Counted from the first letter of the stretch, positions 12,701 to 25,815 are shown. The stretch: DNA of 64,000 nucleotides from Cinclus cinclus (GCF_963662255.1 NC_085046.1:19418620-19482619), one strand, 5' to 3'. The notes: generated from the sequence alone by a model not told the origin. Made by a program: numbers and translations.

Positions 12701-15700
12701 TAGTAAATTTGATAGCATATACCAGCCCATTAAGCTATAGGTAATGCAGAAGTATGATGAACTGTAACAGTCTACTTTCTCCTGAAGCATAATTTGCCTA
12801 CAGTTAAGAACTATTACAAATTCTTGTTGCTTTTTTTTTCTCTGCTGACAATAAAAAACATCACACAAGGATATCTATATCCATCCTTGTAAATGCAAAA
12901 AACAATAAAATGTTGGCAGGATTATCATTAAATTCTTGCAAATTCATTTTTACTACTGTAGAAAAAAATCTTGCTGAAATAAATGGATAAGTCAGAACTA
13001 CTACAAGAGTAAGGTGCATTGATTTACAGGGACTCAGAGAACAGTCTTCAGATTTCAGCCTCTAAGATTATATCAAAAATAGGTCAGCACAACCGTTCAT
13101 TATAAGGACTAAAAATATGCAATTTTAAAATTATTTTCTCAACTCCTATCAATGCAATAGGAGTGTCTTATTCACACTCTCTATGTATTTCATGTTCTGC
13201 ACTGGAGAAACATTTGTCACAGAATACTACAGTCTACGAATATCTGAGATTATCTATCTGTATCAATAGAAACCATAGTTTACTAGGCTGATAATGCAGA
13301 ATTTTCAGTGATCCTTGGCAAACAGCAGTCTCCACCCATGAATCTAAAAGGCACTGGGATTTGCAATTCACAGTTCAACACTACTTATCTGGATTAGGAA
13401 AGCAATTACTTGCCAATTAAGACATGTAAATAGGCTCAAGAAAACAATGTAACAAGCAAAAAAGAATGCTAATTTACTCTTTTTGATAATAACCAATACT
13501 GTACTTTGGATATTTTAGTTTTAAGTGGGGAAAGAATGATAAAAACCACAGTCATACCAAGCTTAAACTAAAATATGTTATACACATAACCTATTTTGAA
13601 GGAAGACTAGACTGCAAAATAAAGCAATTAACCATTTAGTCAACATTAATTGAATTCCCTTCTCCTCACCTACATAATCATGTTCTCATTTCCAGGGAGC
13701 TCCTACATTTTTCAGTACTCTGACACGTGTATGTTTACTGATCTACTATATTACATATATTTTTTCTTATTGTTCCCCTGAGAATTTGGGCCCCAGGCCT
13801 CCTGTATTGTTCTGAACCCATGTTATTAACTTGTTTTTAATGAGAAGCTCATAATGACCATTATCTATAGCTTCAAAAATCGATCTTCACAATCAGAAGC
13901 ACAGTAAAATGAAGGGAACCTTTTTCCTACTTTTCAGATAAGACTTCAAGCGGGCAGAATACAGGCAAAAGGGGACACTACAGCACCTCAGCATTTGAAA
14001 TTGGAGAATGCAATCTTCTTACTGCCTGTAGCACCAAAGGTTGGTGTGTAAAAGAAAGCCTCCTGCTCCCAGTACCAGTCTCTCATCTCCAAGCAGCTCA
14101 CAAGAAGAGAACCTCTTGTAAGGAATATCAGGAAAACATGAAGAAAATTTGTCATTCACTCATATGACAACAAAAAGGAAGAAAGCTTTTTTTAAGTAGA
14201 ACAAAAATGCTAATTAACGGGTAGGACAGAATTTAAATGCAGGCAAAGCCCTTAAGGCAGTAGCATTCCCTCCTTTTGCATTTTGATCTAAAGATCAGTT
14301 GTCAAGAAAAAAGCCATCACAGCCATCTGCCATGTAAATTTAGAAACCATATTGCTGCCAGGTAACATACACAGCAAATGACAAGACTGGACCCAGAAAA
14401 TGAGTGGACACAACACATTCTTGGAATACAAATCCATTGAGAGCCAGTAAACACACATTAAATAAAGCTTAGGAATAACACCAGAGCTGCAGTTTTTGTG
14501 CCAGTATTCATGGACAATAAACTGTTATGTGAAAAGATATCACTGCACACTTGCTTCGTGCTTATATTTCTCTCTCTTTCTGCTACTGCCTAATATTACA
14601 AAACAGCTAAATAGATTTTTGATCTAATTTGGTAAAACATATTCTATGTCAAGCCCTAAATTAATAGATGAGGGGAAGAAAGAGAAGAAAAGGAGATACA
14701 AACCAAGTTCTTCAACTTTCAAAGTTAGCTTAAAGGCTGATACAACACGTAACTCTGAGGAAGTATGGTGCTAAGCTGCCCCTAAGCTGCCTTCAGGGCT
14801 TAGAGATACCTCTGCAACATCTTCCAGGGAAAGAGGTTAGTGTTAAATACACTTAAAGTTTCCTTTTCGTTCCTTTTATGTTTTTCTCTTTTAACTCTGG
14901 TTCTGTTCTTGTGATCACAGACTTAGTTTTCCCTCTGGTAAAATGAAATGCAAACTCTTGTTGTGTTAGAGCACAAATTTCCCAGGAACATCAAACCCAA
15001 ATGTGGGGTACTAAGTGCAACCAGTCCCTTTATATTACTGTACACAGGAGAAGAAAATGCACAAGGAACTGCTGTGCAATTTCACCAAACTGCATAGGCC
15101 AGTACAGATATTTGTACTGTCAAGTATGGGGTTATGGGAAGGAGTTTCCCCTACTGCATTAAACAGTGCTTTTTACCACAAACTAGGCAGCTGAGGGACA
15201 GCCCAAGACAGCAGGAACTGCCCAGGAAGTTACATTATCTCTGTGTATAGAGACTTCAGCTGGTAGTGTTATTTTATTTTCCTAATATAATTCAGTCCAT
15301 TTTTACTCATGATTATTTCCTTAATATTCCCCATGATTCAAGGACATGATATACTCTATATTTAAACCTCATTTTGCCCATAATAGGAAGCTGCAGCAGA
15401 CACCGTACTTTGTTTAAATTTGCTGTATAGCTAATGCCAGTATATTGTTTTTAAAAGTTTCATTTTCCATACAGAACATTTGACAGTAGTATTTTCAAAA
15501 GTAGAGTATGGAGAAAAAGAGTCTTAATATTTTTTGACAGTGCAGTACCACTGACTACATTTCAAATCAGCTGTTCAGCTAAAAAAGAAAACTATTTTTC
15601 AAAGCTTCTACCACTATGTGAGTTATCAGGCACAAAAATGACTTACAAATGACTAAAATATAGTCTTGGCAATGCAAATACCATCTTTGATGAAAGGGCA

Positions 15701-18700
15701 GAAATGGAAATGGTTCTTAATAAGCACAGAGGCACCTCGAAGGGCTGGAGAAAGACCCACGACATTTCCTCCCGGCTCACGGGGCTCTGGTCCGCTCCTC
15801 GCAGCAGCAGGGCAATCACTGCCAGGCCCCAGAAGATAAACTGGTGGCTACTCTCATGGGACAGTACTGCTAGCTCCTCTTAGAGGGGTCTAATGCACTG
15901 ACATGCCTGGACAATTCTCCTGAACCAAAGCCAACTGCCTTGGAGTTGCCAAGCCCATAGTATTCAACAATCTCTCTTCCCCTTCAGAAGAGAATGGCTG
16001 AATCCAAACTGTCCCACAGAATTACCTGGCTTGTGCTGTCTCCCGGGAGACACCAAAGAGCTGCGTGCAAGTCTGTGAGTTAGTCCTGGCCAAATGCACA
16101 CCAGGGACTGCTCGGACAGCTCTACAGAGTTGTGCTGCTTTGCCAGGAAACCTCTGATGCTCCTCAGCTCGGATTCACAGAAACAGCCTTCGTGCCAGAC
16201 ACCTTCAGCAACTCCTATAGGCAAAGCCACACCCCATTTATGGCCACAAAAGTATTTTAAAATGCCTTCAGGTGATTGTTTCACCATAGTTTCTAAGCAA
16301 AATAAATGATTTCTATTTTACATCCTCATCTGCTTATCTAGGGTTTTATTTTAAAAGACAGACTCTCATTTCCCTCAGCAGATAGGACCAGGCCATCAGC
16401 TGCCCACAGAGCATCTCACACCTCTTAAAGGCTTTGAGAATTTTTGTCAAATCTGAGCACAGTTAATATCAGCTTATCTCTGTTCTGAATCTCACTTTTT
16501 CACTTCTCAGTTAATTATTTCCATAAAGATTTGGTAGAGTACATGAAAGGAAATCATTAAAACAAGTTGTGTTGGATGCAGCACTGTCATTTAACTGCCT
16601 GGTTAGTTTAATGCAGTTGATGTTTGTTTAAGGCCTGAGTTTTATGCAAATCTCAGCATTTTGTGCACAGATTTTAACACATTTCCAGGCATTTTAAACA
16701 CAGGTTTAGGTTTGCTGATAACATCCATTAAGAAAAATACGTATTTATCTTTTTGTAACTGGGTTTATTTCTATAAACCTCTTTAAGACAAAATTTCCCT
16801 GATACAGATGCACCCCTACCACTGCTTCCCTTCTCATCACCTCTCCACACAAAATTCAACTAACTTTTATACACAGGAATATTCAGATCAGTATAACAAT
16901 ACAGATCAAAGCAGATGTTCACTTTGGAGCATCTGTAGAATATTTGAAACTTCATGGCCCCCCAAGACTGTGCCCTCTCATGTACAGCTGCAGAGAAGTG
17001 GTTTGGATGAGGTATTTTTTTTGTTTGTTTTTTATTCTTGGCCGATAACATATTTCAGTTACACAGCAGCAAATCAAACATATGAACTCTGTGTGCTTCA
17101 GCTCCAGACACTGGTCAGAATCAGAAAGTAATCAGAGACAGGAATTAAGGGAATGATTTTGTGTCCCAGATCCAGGGAATACATAGGATTGCTGGGCAGC
17201 ATTTAGACAAGAGGCTGCAGAAAGAAGCTTCTAGAAAAGAGGAAAAAAAAACCCCAAAATCACCAAACTAAAACAGAAGACAAAACTGACATTTCCTGTT
17301 TCTAGTATATAATAGATATTTTGGGATTAGGGCAGAGAGGTGAATACATTGTAGAAAATAAAAAAATGTGAATTATAAAAACAATTAGGCTTCTTATGTA
17401 ACAGAAATAAAAGAAGGGAAGGGGATGAATGAAGAAAAGAGAATGAATCAAATGCAAGTATTTTCTAAAAGGGTATATTTTACTAGAGGAGTAATTTTCA
17501 ATCTGATGCATGGCTGCAACTTGCTGAGTGCTGCTCTGCCCACCCAACACCCTCTGCCCACCCTGCTGAGACACTTTTCTAGCTCCTGGATGGTGAAGAA
17601 ACATGGAATTAATCTTTTGCACCTCTTCCTTAAAGTAGGAGAAACAAAAATGCATTTGTAGACTGACTTCCTAATTGTTACATATTTTTTTCATTAACAG
17701 CACATGGAAGTCAGAGACAGAGCACTCTTTATCAGTCTGTATTGTCTTCCATGTTTGGTGTAAATGTTGTTGGCAACACAGAAAAACAGAAGAGTTTTGT
17801 GGTCTGACAACAATGAATCCTGAGTTAAAGATATTAAACCAATATTTTCAATTACCACTTAAATGCATCTCAAAATATTAGAAGGCTAGCTCTAGCCCTT
17901 AATGGAATATCTATAAATGAGACAAAGTTTTAAGAATCCAACTGTTCTGATTACTTCTGTTTCAAATAACAACTTCTGTATCAGTCTTTTCTCATCCACC
18001 TCTTTATTCAGCCAGCTGTTACTGAAGCTGACGTAAAAGCTCACCTTCAGTTCTGGACTAATTTTTCTGTATTATCATTTCCTTCTACCTGTATGTTGTC
18101 TGTTGTTGTCACCCTAGATTGACTTTTCTAATCAGTATGATCTTCCTTCCTTTTACGCCATTCTAGCTCAACTTATACTATTGTTCTCCTGTACTGGTGC
18201 TCCTGGAAAAAGCAAACAAAAAAACCTACACGTAAACCCCTGCTCTAAATCCTGTTTTCTTAAAACACCCCAAAAATAATAATTTAATCAAACAGCAACA
18301 TAGCTTCCATTTTAAAGACCTAAACCTTACCTGAGACCTGTCAGGAAAAAAAGTTCTTAATTTTTTTTTCCTTATGAAATCCAGTAGAGCAGTAGAGCTA
18401 AATAAAGATCCATTACTTGCAAAATTACTTCTGTTGTAAATCTATTAGCTAAGCCCTGACAGAAATGAATTTGTAATGAAGAATATAAATAATTCAGACA
18501 CGTGGAAAAGTCAGGTCATTTGGAAGGTGCTACATCTCTAGTATTTTTGGTTTAAAGCTGCTTTACAGGACATTTTGTGACAGGTACCTTTTGATGGAAA
18601 GTTCAGAGGCCCCTCTCTCCTTTGTCATGTACTTCTCATCTCCTGAAATTCTTCCTCATCAGTCTGTGTGAGAAACAGTGCAGAGAGAAAGGAAAAACTC

Positions 18701-19129
18701 TGCTATGTTTGCCACCACTGAGCCCAGTAGGGTCATGAAAGGGGTCACGTAAAAGGCTGCAAAACTACCAGCTTTATTTTGGTTTAAACTGAGATGGAAA
18801 AGTATCATTGCTACTAAGGAGAATCATTTCAATTTCCCCCCTTCTTTGCAGGGTGGGATTACTTAAAGGAAGCAGAATGCTGCAAGTCTACTCATCAAAA
18901 ATCCCCAAACCAAGAACAGGGGCCATGGAGGGGAAATCCTCATACAGACCAAAAAAAATCAACTTCCCCTAACATTTGTCATTTTTAGAATTTACTACTT
19001 ATCTTCCTGTGAGAGGAAATTCAAGGGCAGTCACATTTCAAGCTATCATTTTGACCCAGAGCTCAGCCCTTGCCCACCACATCCAACCCTGTGGCCAGGG
19101 ACAGGCTCAGGGGGCACCAAGGCAGGGCA
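9710..19129. other. long unique AT-rich non-coding stretch, no gene seen
   Basis: Nine kilobases without a recognisable exon, RNA gene or transposon. The longest frames are about 105-117 codons (near 10177-10494, 15964-16287 and 17302-17655), with no domain resemblance and AT-biased composition. Parts of 12050-12260 and 16560-16760 are rich in developmental transcription-factor-like motifs (octamer, E-box, homeodomain-like AT cores) and are listed as findings. A small CpG cluster lies at about 15735-15815. Confidence 0.55.
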
Positions 19130-22100
19130 GGACAGGGGGGTCTGACTGCAGCTGTCGTGCTGTCTGTCCTTCCCAGGACAGGACAGGGGGGTCTGACTGC
19201 AGCTGTCCTGCTGTCTGTCCTTCCCAATACAGGACAGGGGGGTCTGGGTGCAGCTGTCCAGCTGTCTGTCCTTCCCAATACAGGACAGGGGGGTCTGACT
19301 GCAGCTGTCCTGCTGTCTGTCCCTCCCAATACAGGACAGGGGGGTCTGACTGCAGCTGTCCAGCTGTCTGTCCCTCCCAATACAGGACAGGGGGGTCTGA
19401 CTGCAGCTGTCCAGCTGTCTGTCCCTCCCAATACAGGACAGGGGGGTCTGACTGCAGCTGTCCAGCTGTCTGTCCCTCCCAATACAGGACAGGGGGGTCT
19501 GACTGCAGCTGTCCTGCTGTCTGTCCTTCCCAATACAGGACAGGGGGGTCTGACTGCAGCTGTCCTGCTGTCTGTCCTTCCCAATACAGGACAGGGGGGT
19601 CTGACTGCAGCTGTCCTGCTGTCTGTCCTTCCCAATACAGGACAGGGGGGTCTGACTGCAGCTGTCCAGCTGTCTGTCCCTCCCAATACAGGACAGGGGG
19701 GTCTGACTGCAGCTGTCCTGCTGTCTGTCCTTCCCAATACAGGACAGGGGGGTCTGACTGCAGCTGTCCTGCTGTCTGTCCTTCCCAATACAGGACAGGG
19801 GGGTCTGACTGCAGCTGTCCAGCTGTCTGTCCTTCCCAATACAGGACAGGGGGGTCTGACTGCAGCTGTCCAGCTGTCTGTCCCTCCCAATACAGGACAG
19901 GGGGGTCTGACTGCAGCTGTCCTGCTGTCTGTCCCTCCCAGGACAGGACAGGGAGGTCTGGGTGCAGCTGTCCAGCTGTCTGTCCTTCCCAGTACAGGAC
20001 AGGGGGGTCTGACTGCAGCTGTCCTGCTGTCTGTCCTTCCCAATACTGGACAGGGGGGTCTGACTGCAGCTGTCCAGCTGTCTGTCCCTCCCAATACAGG
20101 ACAGGGGGGTCTGACTGCAGCTGTCCAGCTGTCTGTCCCTCCCAATACAGGACAGGGGGGTCTGACTGCAGCTGTCCAGCTGTCTGTCCCTCCCAGGACA
20201 GGACAGGGGGGTCTGACTGCAGCTGTCCAGCTGTCTGTCCCTCCCAGGACAGGACAGGGGGGTCTGGGTGCAGCTGTCCTGCTGTCTGTCCTTCCCAATA
20301 CAGGACAGGGGGGTCTGACTGCAGCTGTCCTGCTGTCTGTCCCTCCCAGGACAGGACAGGGGGGTCTGACTGCAGCTGTCCTGCTGTCTGTCCTTCCCAA
20401 TACAGGACAGGGGGGTCTGACTGCAGCTGTCCTGCTGTCTGTCCTTCCCAATACAGGACAGGGGGGTCTGACTGCAGCTGTCCAGCTGTCTGTCCCTCCC
20501 AATACAGGACAGGGGGGTCTGACTGCAGCTGTCCTGCTGTCTGTCCCTCCCAATACAGGACAGGGGGGTCTGACTGCAGCTGTCCTGCTGTCTGTCCTTC
20601 CCAATACAGGACAGGGGGGTCTGACTGCAGCTGTCCAGCTGTCTGTCCCTCCCAATACAGGACAGGGGGGTCTGACTGCAGCTGTCCAGCTGTCTGTCCC
20701 TCCCAATACAGGACAGGGGGGTCTGACTGCAGCTGTCCAGCTGTCTGTCCCTCCCAATACAGGACAGGGGGGTCTGACTGCAGCTGTCCAGCTGTCTGTC
20801 CCTCCCAGGACAGGACAGGGGGGTCTGACTGCAGCTGTCCAGCTGTCTGTCCCTCCCAATACAGGACAGGGGGGTCTGACTGCAGCTGTCCAGCTGTCTG
20901 TCCCTCCCAATACAGGACAGGGGGGTCTGACTGCAGCTGTCCTGCTGTCTGTCCCTTCCAATACAGGACAGGGGGGTCTGACTGCAGCTGTCCTGCTGTC
21001 TGTCCCTCCCAGGACAGGACAGGGGGGTCTGACTGCAGCTGTCCAGCTGTCTGTCCCTCCCAATACAGGACAGGGGGGTCTGACTGCAGCTGTCCAGCTG
21101 TCTGTCCTTCCCAATACAGGACAGGGGGGTCTGACTGCAGCTGTCCAGCTGTCTGTCCCTCCCAATACAGGACAGGGGGGTCTGACTGCAGCTGTCCAGC
21201 TGTCTGTCCTTCCCAATACAGGACAGGGGGGTCTGACTGCAGCTGTCCAGCTGTCTGTCCCTCCCAATACAGGACAGGGGGGTCTGACTGCAGCTGTCCA
21301 GCTGTCTGTCCCTCCCAATACAGGACAGGGGGGTCTGACTGCAGCTGTCCAGCTGTCTGTCCCTCCCAGGACAGGACAGGGGGGTCTGACTGCAGCTGTC
21401 CAGCTGTCTGTCCTTCCCAATACAGGACAGGGGGGTCTGACTGCAGCTGTCCAGCTGTCTGTCCCTCCCAATACAGGACAGGGGGGTCTGACTGCAGCTG
21501 TCCAGCTTTCTGTCCCTCCCAATACAGGACAGGGGGGTCTGACTGCAGCTGTCCTGCTGTCTGTCCTTCCCAATACAGGACAGGGGGGTCTGACTGCAGC
21601 TGTCCAGCTGTCTGTCCCTCCCAATACAGGACAGGGGGGTCTGACTGCAGCTGTCCAGCTGTCTGTCCCTCCCAATACAGGACAGGGGGGTCTGACTGCA
21701 GCTGTCCTGCTGTCTGTCCCTTCCAATACAGGACAGGGGGGTCTGACTGCAGCTGTCCAGCTGTCTGTCCCTCCCAGGACAGGACAGGGGGGTCTGACTG
21801 CAGCTGTCCAGCTGTCTGTCCTTCCCAATACAGGACAGGGGGGTCTGACTGCAGCTGTCCAGCTGTCTGTCCCTCCCAATACAGGACAGGGTGGTCTGAC
21901 TGCAGCTGTCCTGCTGTCTGTCCCTTCCAATACAGGACAGGGGGGTCTGACTGCAGCTGTCCAGCTGTCTGTCCTTCCCAATACAGGACAGGGGGGTCTG
22001 GGTGCAGCTGTCCAGCTGTCTGTCCTTCCCAGTACAGGACAGGGGGGTCTGACTGCAGCTGTCCAGCTGTCTGTCCCTCCCAGGACAGGACAGGGGGGTC

Positions 22101-22342
22101 TGACTGCAGCTGTCCTGCTGTCTGTCCCTCCCAATACAGGACAGGGGGGTCTGACTGCAGCTGTCCTGCTGTCTGTCCCTTCCAATACAGGACAGGGGGG
22201 TCTGACTGCAGCTGTCCAGCTGTCTGTCCCTCCCAGGACAGGACAGGGGGGTCTGACTGCAGCTGTCCAGCTGTCTGTCCCTCCCAGGACAGGACAGGGG
22301 GGTCTGGGTGCAGCTGTCCTGCCGTCTGTCCCTCCCTGGACA
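19130..22342. repeat. GC-rich minisatellite, 63 tandem units of 51 bp
   Basis: The unit starts GGACAGGGGGGTCTGACTGC, continues AGCTGTCCAGCTGTCTGTCC and ends in CTCCCAATACA or a variant. The TCTG anchor falls at 19141 in the first unit and 22303 in the last, a distance of 3,162 bp or exactly 62 periods, so there is no net length change in 63 units. Units differ at a few recurrent sites: AATACA, AGGACA or AGTACA at the junction; TGACTGC or TGGGTGC; GTCCAGCTG or GTCCTGCTG; and CCTTCC, CCCTCC or CCCTTCC. By my reading about 39 units carry the CCAGCTG form and 23 the CCTGCTG form. Both strands are open in several frames only because 51 is divisible by 3 and the unit holds no stop in those frames. 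Array edges are sharp; the last unit has a GCCGTC change and a CCCTGGACA end. Confidence 0.98.
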
Positions 22343-25300
22343 GGGCAGGCAGCTCCTTGTCCGGTCTCCGCTGTGCCCACCCGCCCAGCCCGCCTCTCTC
22401 TGATTGCTTCTTCCTAAGGAGATTTAGGCAGTTTGCGTCAATCAAGGATTTAACACAAGACATAAATGCCATCCCCTCTTAACAGGGACAAACAGCTGCC
22501 AGCACCTTTCTTGATCAGACAAGGGTGCATGGGCGGCTGGCAAAAAGTTAGTGATTTCTAGAGAATTCTGTCTTTTACTATCTAATCTCTCGGTTAATCA
22601 CAGGACTGATTTTAAAGGTTCTCATTTCTCCACAGTAGCAAAAAAGTACTTAAAAAACTATGAAGGCAGATATAAATACCAGGGGAATCCTTATGAAAAA
22701 CAATATTAAAATCCCTGAATTACTTACAGAGTATGAAAACCATTAACAGGGTAAACACAGACAGTCCTTAAAAATTTTTCCAGTGCCAGTTGTCTAAGAC
22801 AGGACTCAAATAATGAGTTACTGTATAAGGCTTAAGATTTGGTCCATGAAGTAGAATACATCTATATCAAAACTGCAGAAAAAAAATTACAATTCACAAA
22901 TTACAGGGCTTCAAGCCTTGTCAGATTTTTTCCAGTTGATTGAATAATATTGAATACTATTCAATTAGTATTCAGTTAATATTCTTTCTATTCCATATGT
23001 TACATTTCTAAAAATATCATTAATAATAAATATATAAAAAATAATTAAAAATCTCCAATGACACTGTTTCAAATTGCAAAACCAACACAAAACCTCCTTG
23101 ACTTTAGAAACACTTGCTTCTGGTTATTACAACTGACCAAGTTCAACCAGATACTTGCAAACTGAACAATTATATAACAGAATTATGAAGTCTTTAAAAA
23201 CTGGTTTAACCATTGCACAATGAACTTCAGGAAATTATTCTGAAATTAGCATTTGCCAGATGCCCAGTAGAAGGCAGACAAGGAAACGTCACTTCCCCCT
23301 AAATGATCTGTCATCCAGCAGCCAGGTACATTTTCCCTCCTCACTCCTCATCATGAGCACATCTGCATTTTTCTCACAGGTTAAAATGAAGAGGCCTAAA
23401 TACAGCTCACATATTGTTTTATTTCCTCATAAAATAACATAAATACAGGTACCTCTTCTTTGCCCTAAATTCTCCTTTCAGTAAGCTGTTCAGCAGCTCC
23501 TACTGAACACCATTGAATCAGTCACGGTCACACTTGTAGCCACGGTTCCAAAAGTTCCATTCCATATGTCAGAAGCTTATTACAATGATATCACCTCTTA
23601 GCACTTGAACTATTGATCTGATTTTCTTAAAATTAGCAAAGAATCCCAGTTTAAAGAACATTATTGAAAATAACAGTATTAATGCTATTTAATCTGTTCT
23701 GTTTTCTTCTAGTCTCTTGAAGCAGAAGGCAGTGGGCTGCATATTCTATTCTACACTCAGATTGACTCGAAGTTCAAAGCTGTGTCTTCCAGTAATTTCA
23801 TTCTGACAATGTTAAATAGCAATTTAAGAAGCATGCAAAGCATCATGCTAAGATTTTCAGGTAAACTTGTCAATCTTAACTTTCCATGTTCTTCTGGTGG
23901 CAGGTTTTGGGAGTCAAATCCAAAACTTTCCACCCTCAACTTCTTTCTCTCTTTCCATGCCTCTGCAGAAGCAGGGAGGGTTGTAGGACCGAGTGAACTG
24001 ACTCACAGGCTCAGCACCTATTCTTCATTTTGTGGCTTCCTTAGGACCCTCCATGCCTTTCTGGAAAGCACCATGTAAACAGCATTCAATTACGTTCAAT
24101 TATGTTTTCATAAACCTTCAAAACTCTAGGTCCTGCTCAAGGGGTAATATCACCCAGTTCCTTTGACGAAATTAAAATCAGATGTATTTCTCTTGAAAAC
24201 AGGGTCCCAAACACATCCTAAATTTCACAAAAAAAAAAATCAAATGCTGGGACTTTGTAGAATGATCATGTCAGCACACTATCTGATTATCTTTTATGTT
24301 CTGTAAGTCAGAGGGTATGGAAATAAATAATGTACCATGGAATTGGAAATAAATATGCCACAGAAGTTTAAAAAGTAAAATGGCAATCACTGGGACAGTT
24401 CTTGTCCTCACTTATGCTCACTCAATCCTAATTAACACTGGCAGAATTTGGCCCGCTGTATACAAACTACATCTAATCCCTCCACTGTAGTCTGCCACGC
24501 CAGAAGGTTATTCCTTGAAACACTCCCCAGTAAGCCGGATAATTCTAGAAATGACATTTCAATGCCATCAAATCAGTTTGCCCAGTGCTACGATTTAATT
24601 TCTAAGCATTTTCCATTTGACTGGACTTATATTACAACATAGAAATGGTGGCAATAAAATATTTTTTAGAAAGAAATCAGAACCAACTACTACTATTTTT
24701 GCCTGTAGATTGGGACATTCATTTGAAAATTATTGGGTCTTTGTAAGGGTAGCATCACCCCTCATTTACTCTATGTATAAAAGGTCCCTCCCGGATTACA
24801 AAATACAAGCAGAACAGCTAGAAAGAGAGTAACAGAGAGCCAGAGAACTATCTAACGAGTCAGATAAAGATAAAACTGTTTGCTTCATGTCGTAGGACTG
24901 AATTTAAAGTCAGACACTGAAACGGCAAGAGCAGAGCAGCAAGAGCAGAGCAGCTGTTTTGCAATATTTAGCTCCCAGCTCTCAGAAAAAGGGCCTGTGA
25001 GGGCAGGGGGAATGTGGGGAGTAGTGATGGGCTGACTATCCCAGAGGCTGCTGGAGCAGAGCTGGGGAGAGTTTAGGTTTGCTTGCATCTTTTGCCCCAA
25101 GGCTGGCAGCTCCAGAGGCAATTTTGCACCTCCTTGTCCAAGCTGCACTTACAGCTCACTACCTATAACCCAGTAATGAGGGTTTAGCATAGGAAACTGT
25201 GATGTAAATAAAACCAGATCCTGCAAACAAATTTGCCTTCTCTACTAAACGGAAGTAATTTTTCTAAATATTTACAGGTTCAGGTCCATGCTGTGCTGAC

Positions 25301-25815
25301 ACTATAATCTATGTGTAATAAAGGGCAATCTGCACTGCTGCTGTTTCCAGGAAGAAGTACTCTGTTTTCCCCTCTGTGCCATGTAGGGATTAAACAAGGC
25401 CAGCTTCTGTACCAAGCCCAGGGTTTTGCACTCTTTGGCAGCCTGGCTTTATCAGCTTCATGTCCAGCTGCCTACACAGGTGAGGAAGAGCTCACCCAGC
25501 AGCACTTGCTGTTTCTGCACAGCTCTGAAAAATGGGCAGCTCAGCAAGGCTGGCAGAAGGCACTGCTTTGCCTGATGCTGAAGCCAGGAACTCCCTATTA
25601 ATGCAGATAAGTACACTTTTCAGGATATTCATGTCTTTATCACATAAGGTACATGAATGACAGAGCTTTTCATTTTCAATGATGCCCCTCCTCAGAGCAT
25701 CAGGGATAAAATTTAAAGACCACAAATATTTTTTTAACAGCTTAAATTTCACACAATCTCTTCACCTGTTTTCCACTGCCTTGTTTAAAACACTCAAATT
25801 TAATATCCTTGGTTA
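22343..25815. other. unique non-coding stretch right of the minisatellite
   Basis: The first 70 bp or so are GC-rich flank (TCCGGTCTCCGCTGTGCCC region), then the sequence turns AT-rich. It holds an imperfect palindrome at 22942-22984 and a direct duplication of a 14-bp GCAAGAGCAGAGCA motif at about 24928-24955. No gene or transposon was recognised. Frames up to 98 codons (23782-24078) look random. Confidence 0.5.
22942..22984. repeat. imperfect AT-rich palindrome
   Basis: Inner arms GAATACT and AGTATTC flank an ATTCAATT loop. The pairing continues outward, with a small bulge, through GAATAATATT on the left and TTAATATTC on the right. It has cruciform potential; no function is implied. Confidence 0.6.

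Noticed and set aside
18976..22482. Four long open frames (1,105-1,168 codons) on both strands
   Set aside because: They are produced by a 51-bp tandem repeat whose length is a multiple of three. Openness on both strands and repeat-only content give no evidence for a gene.
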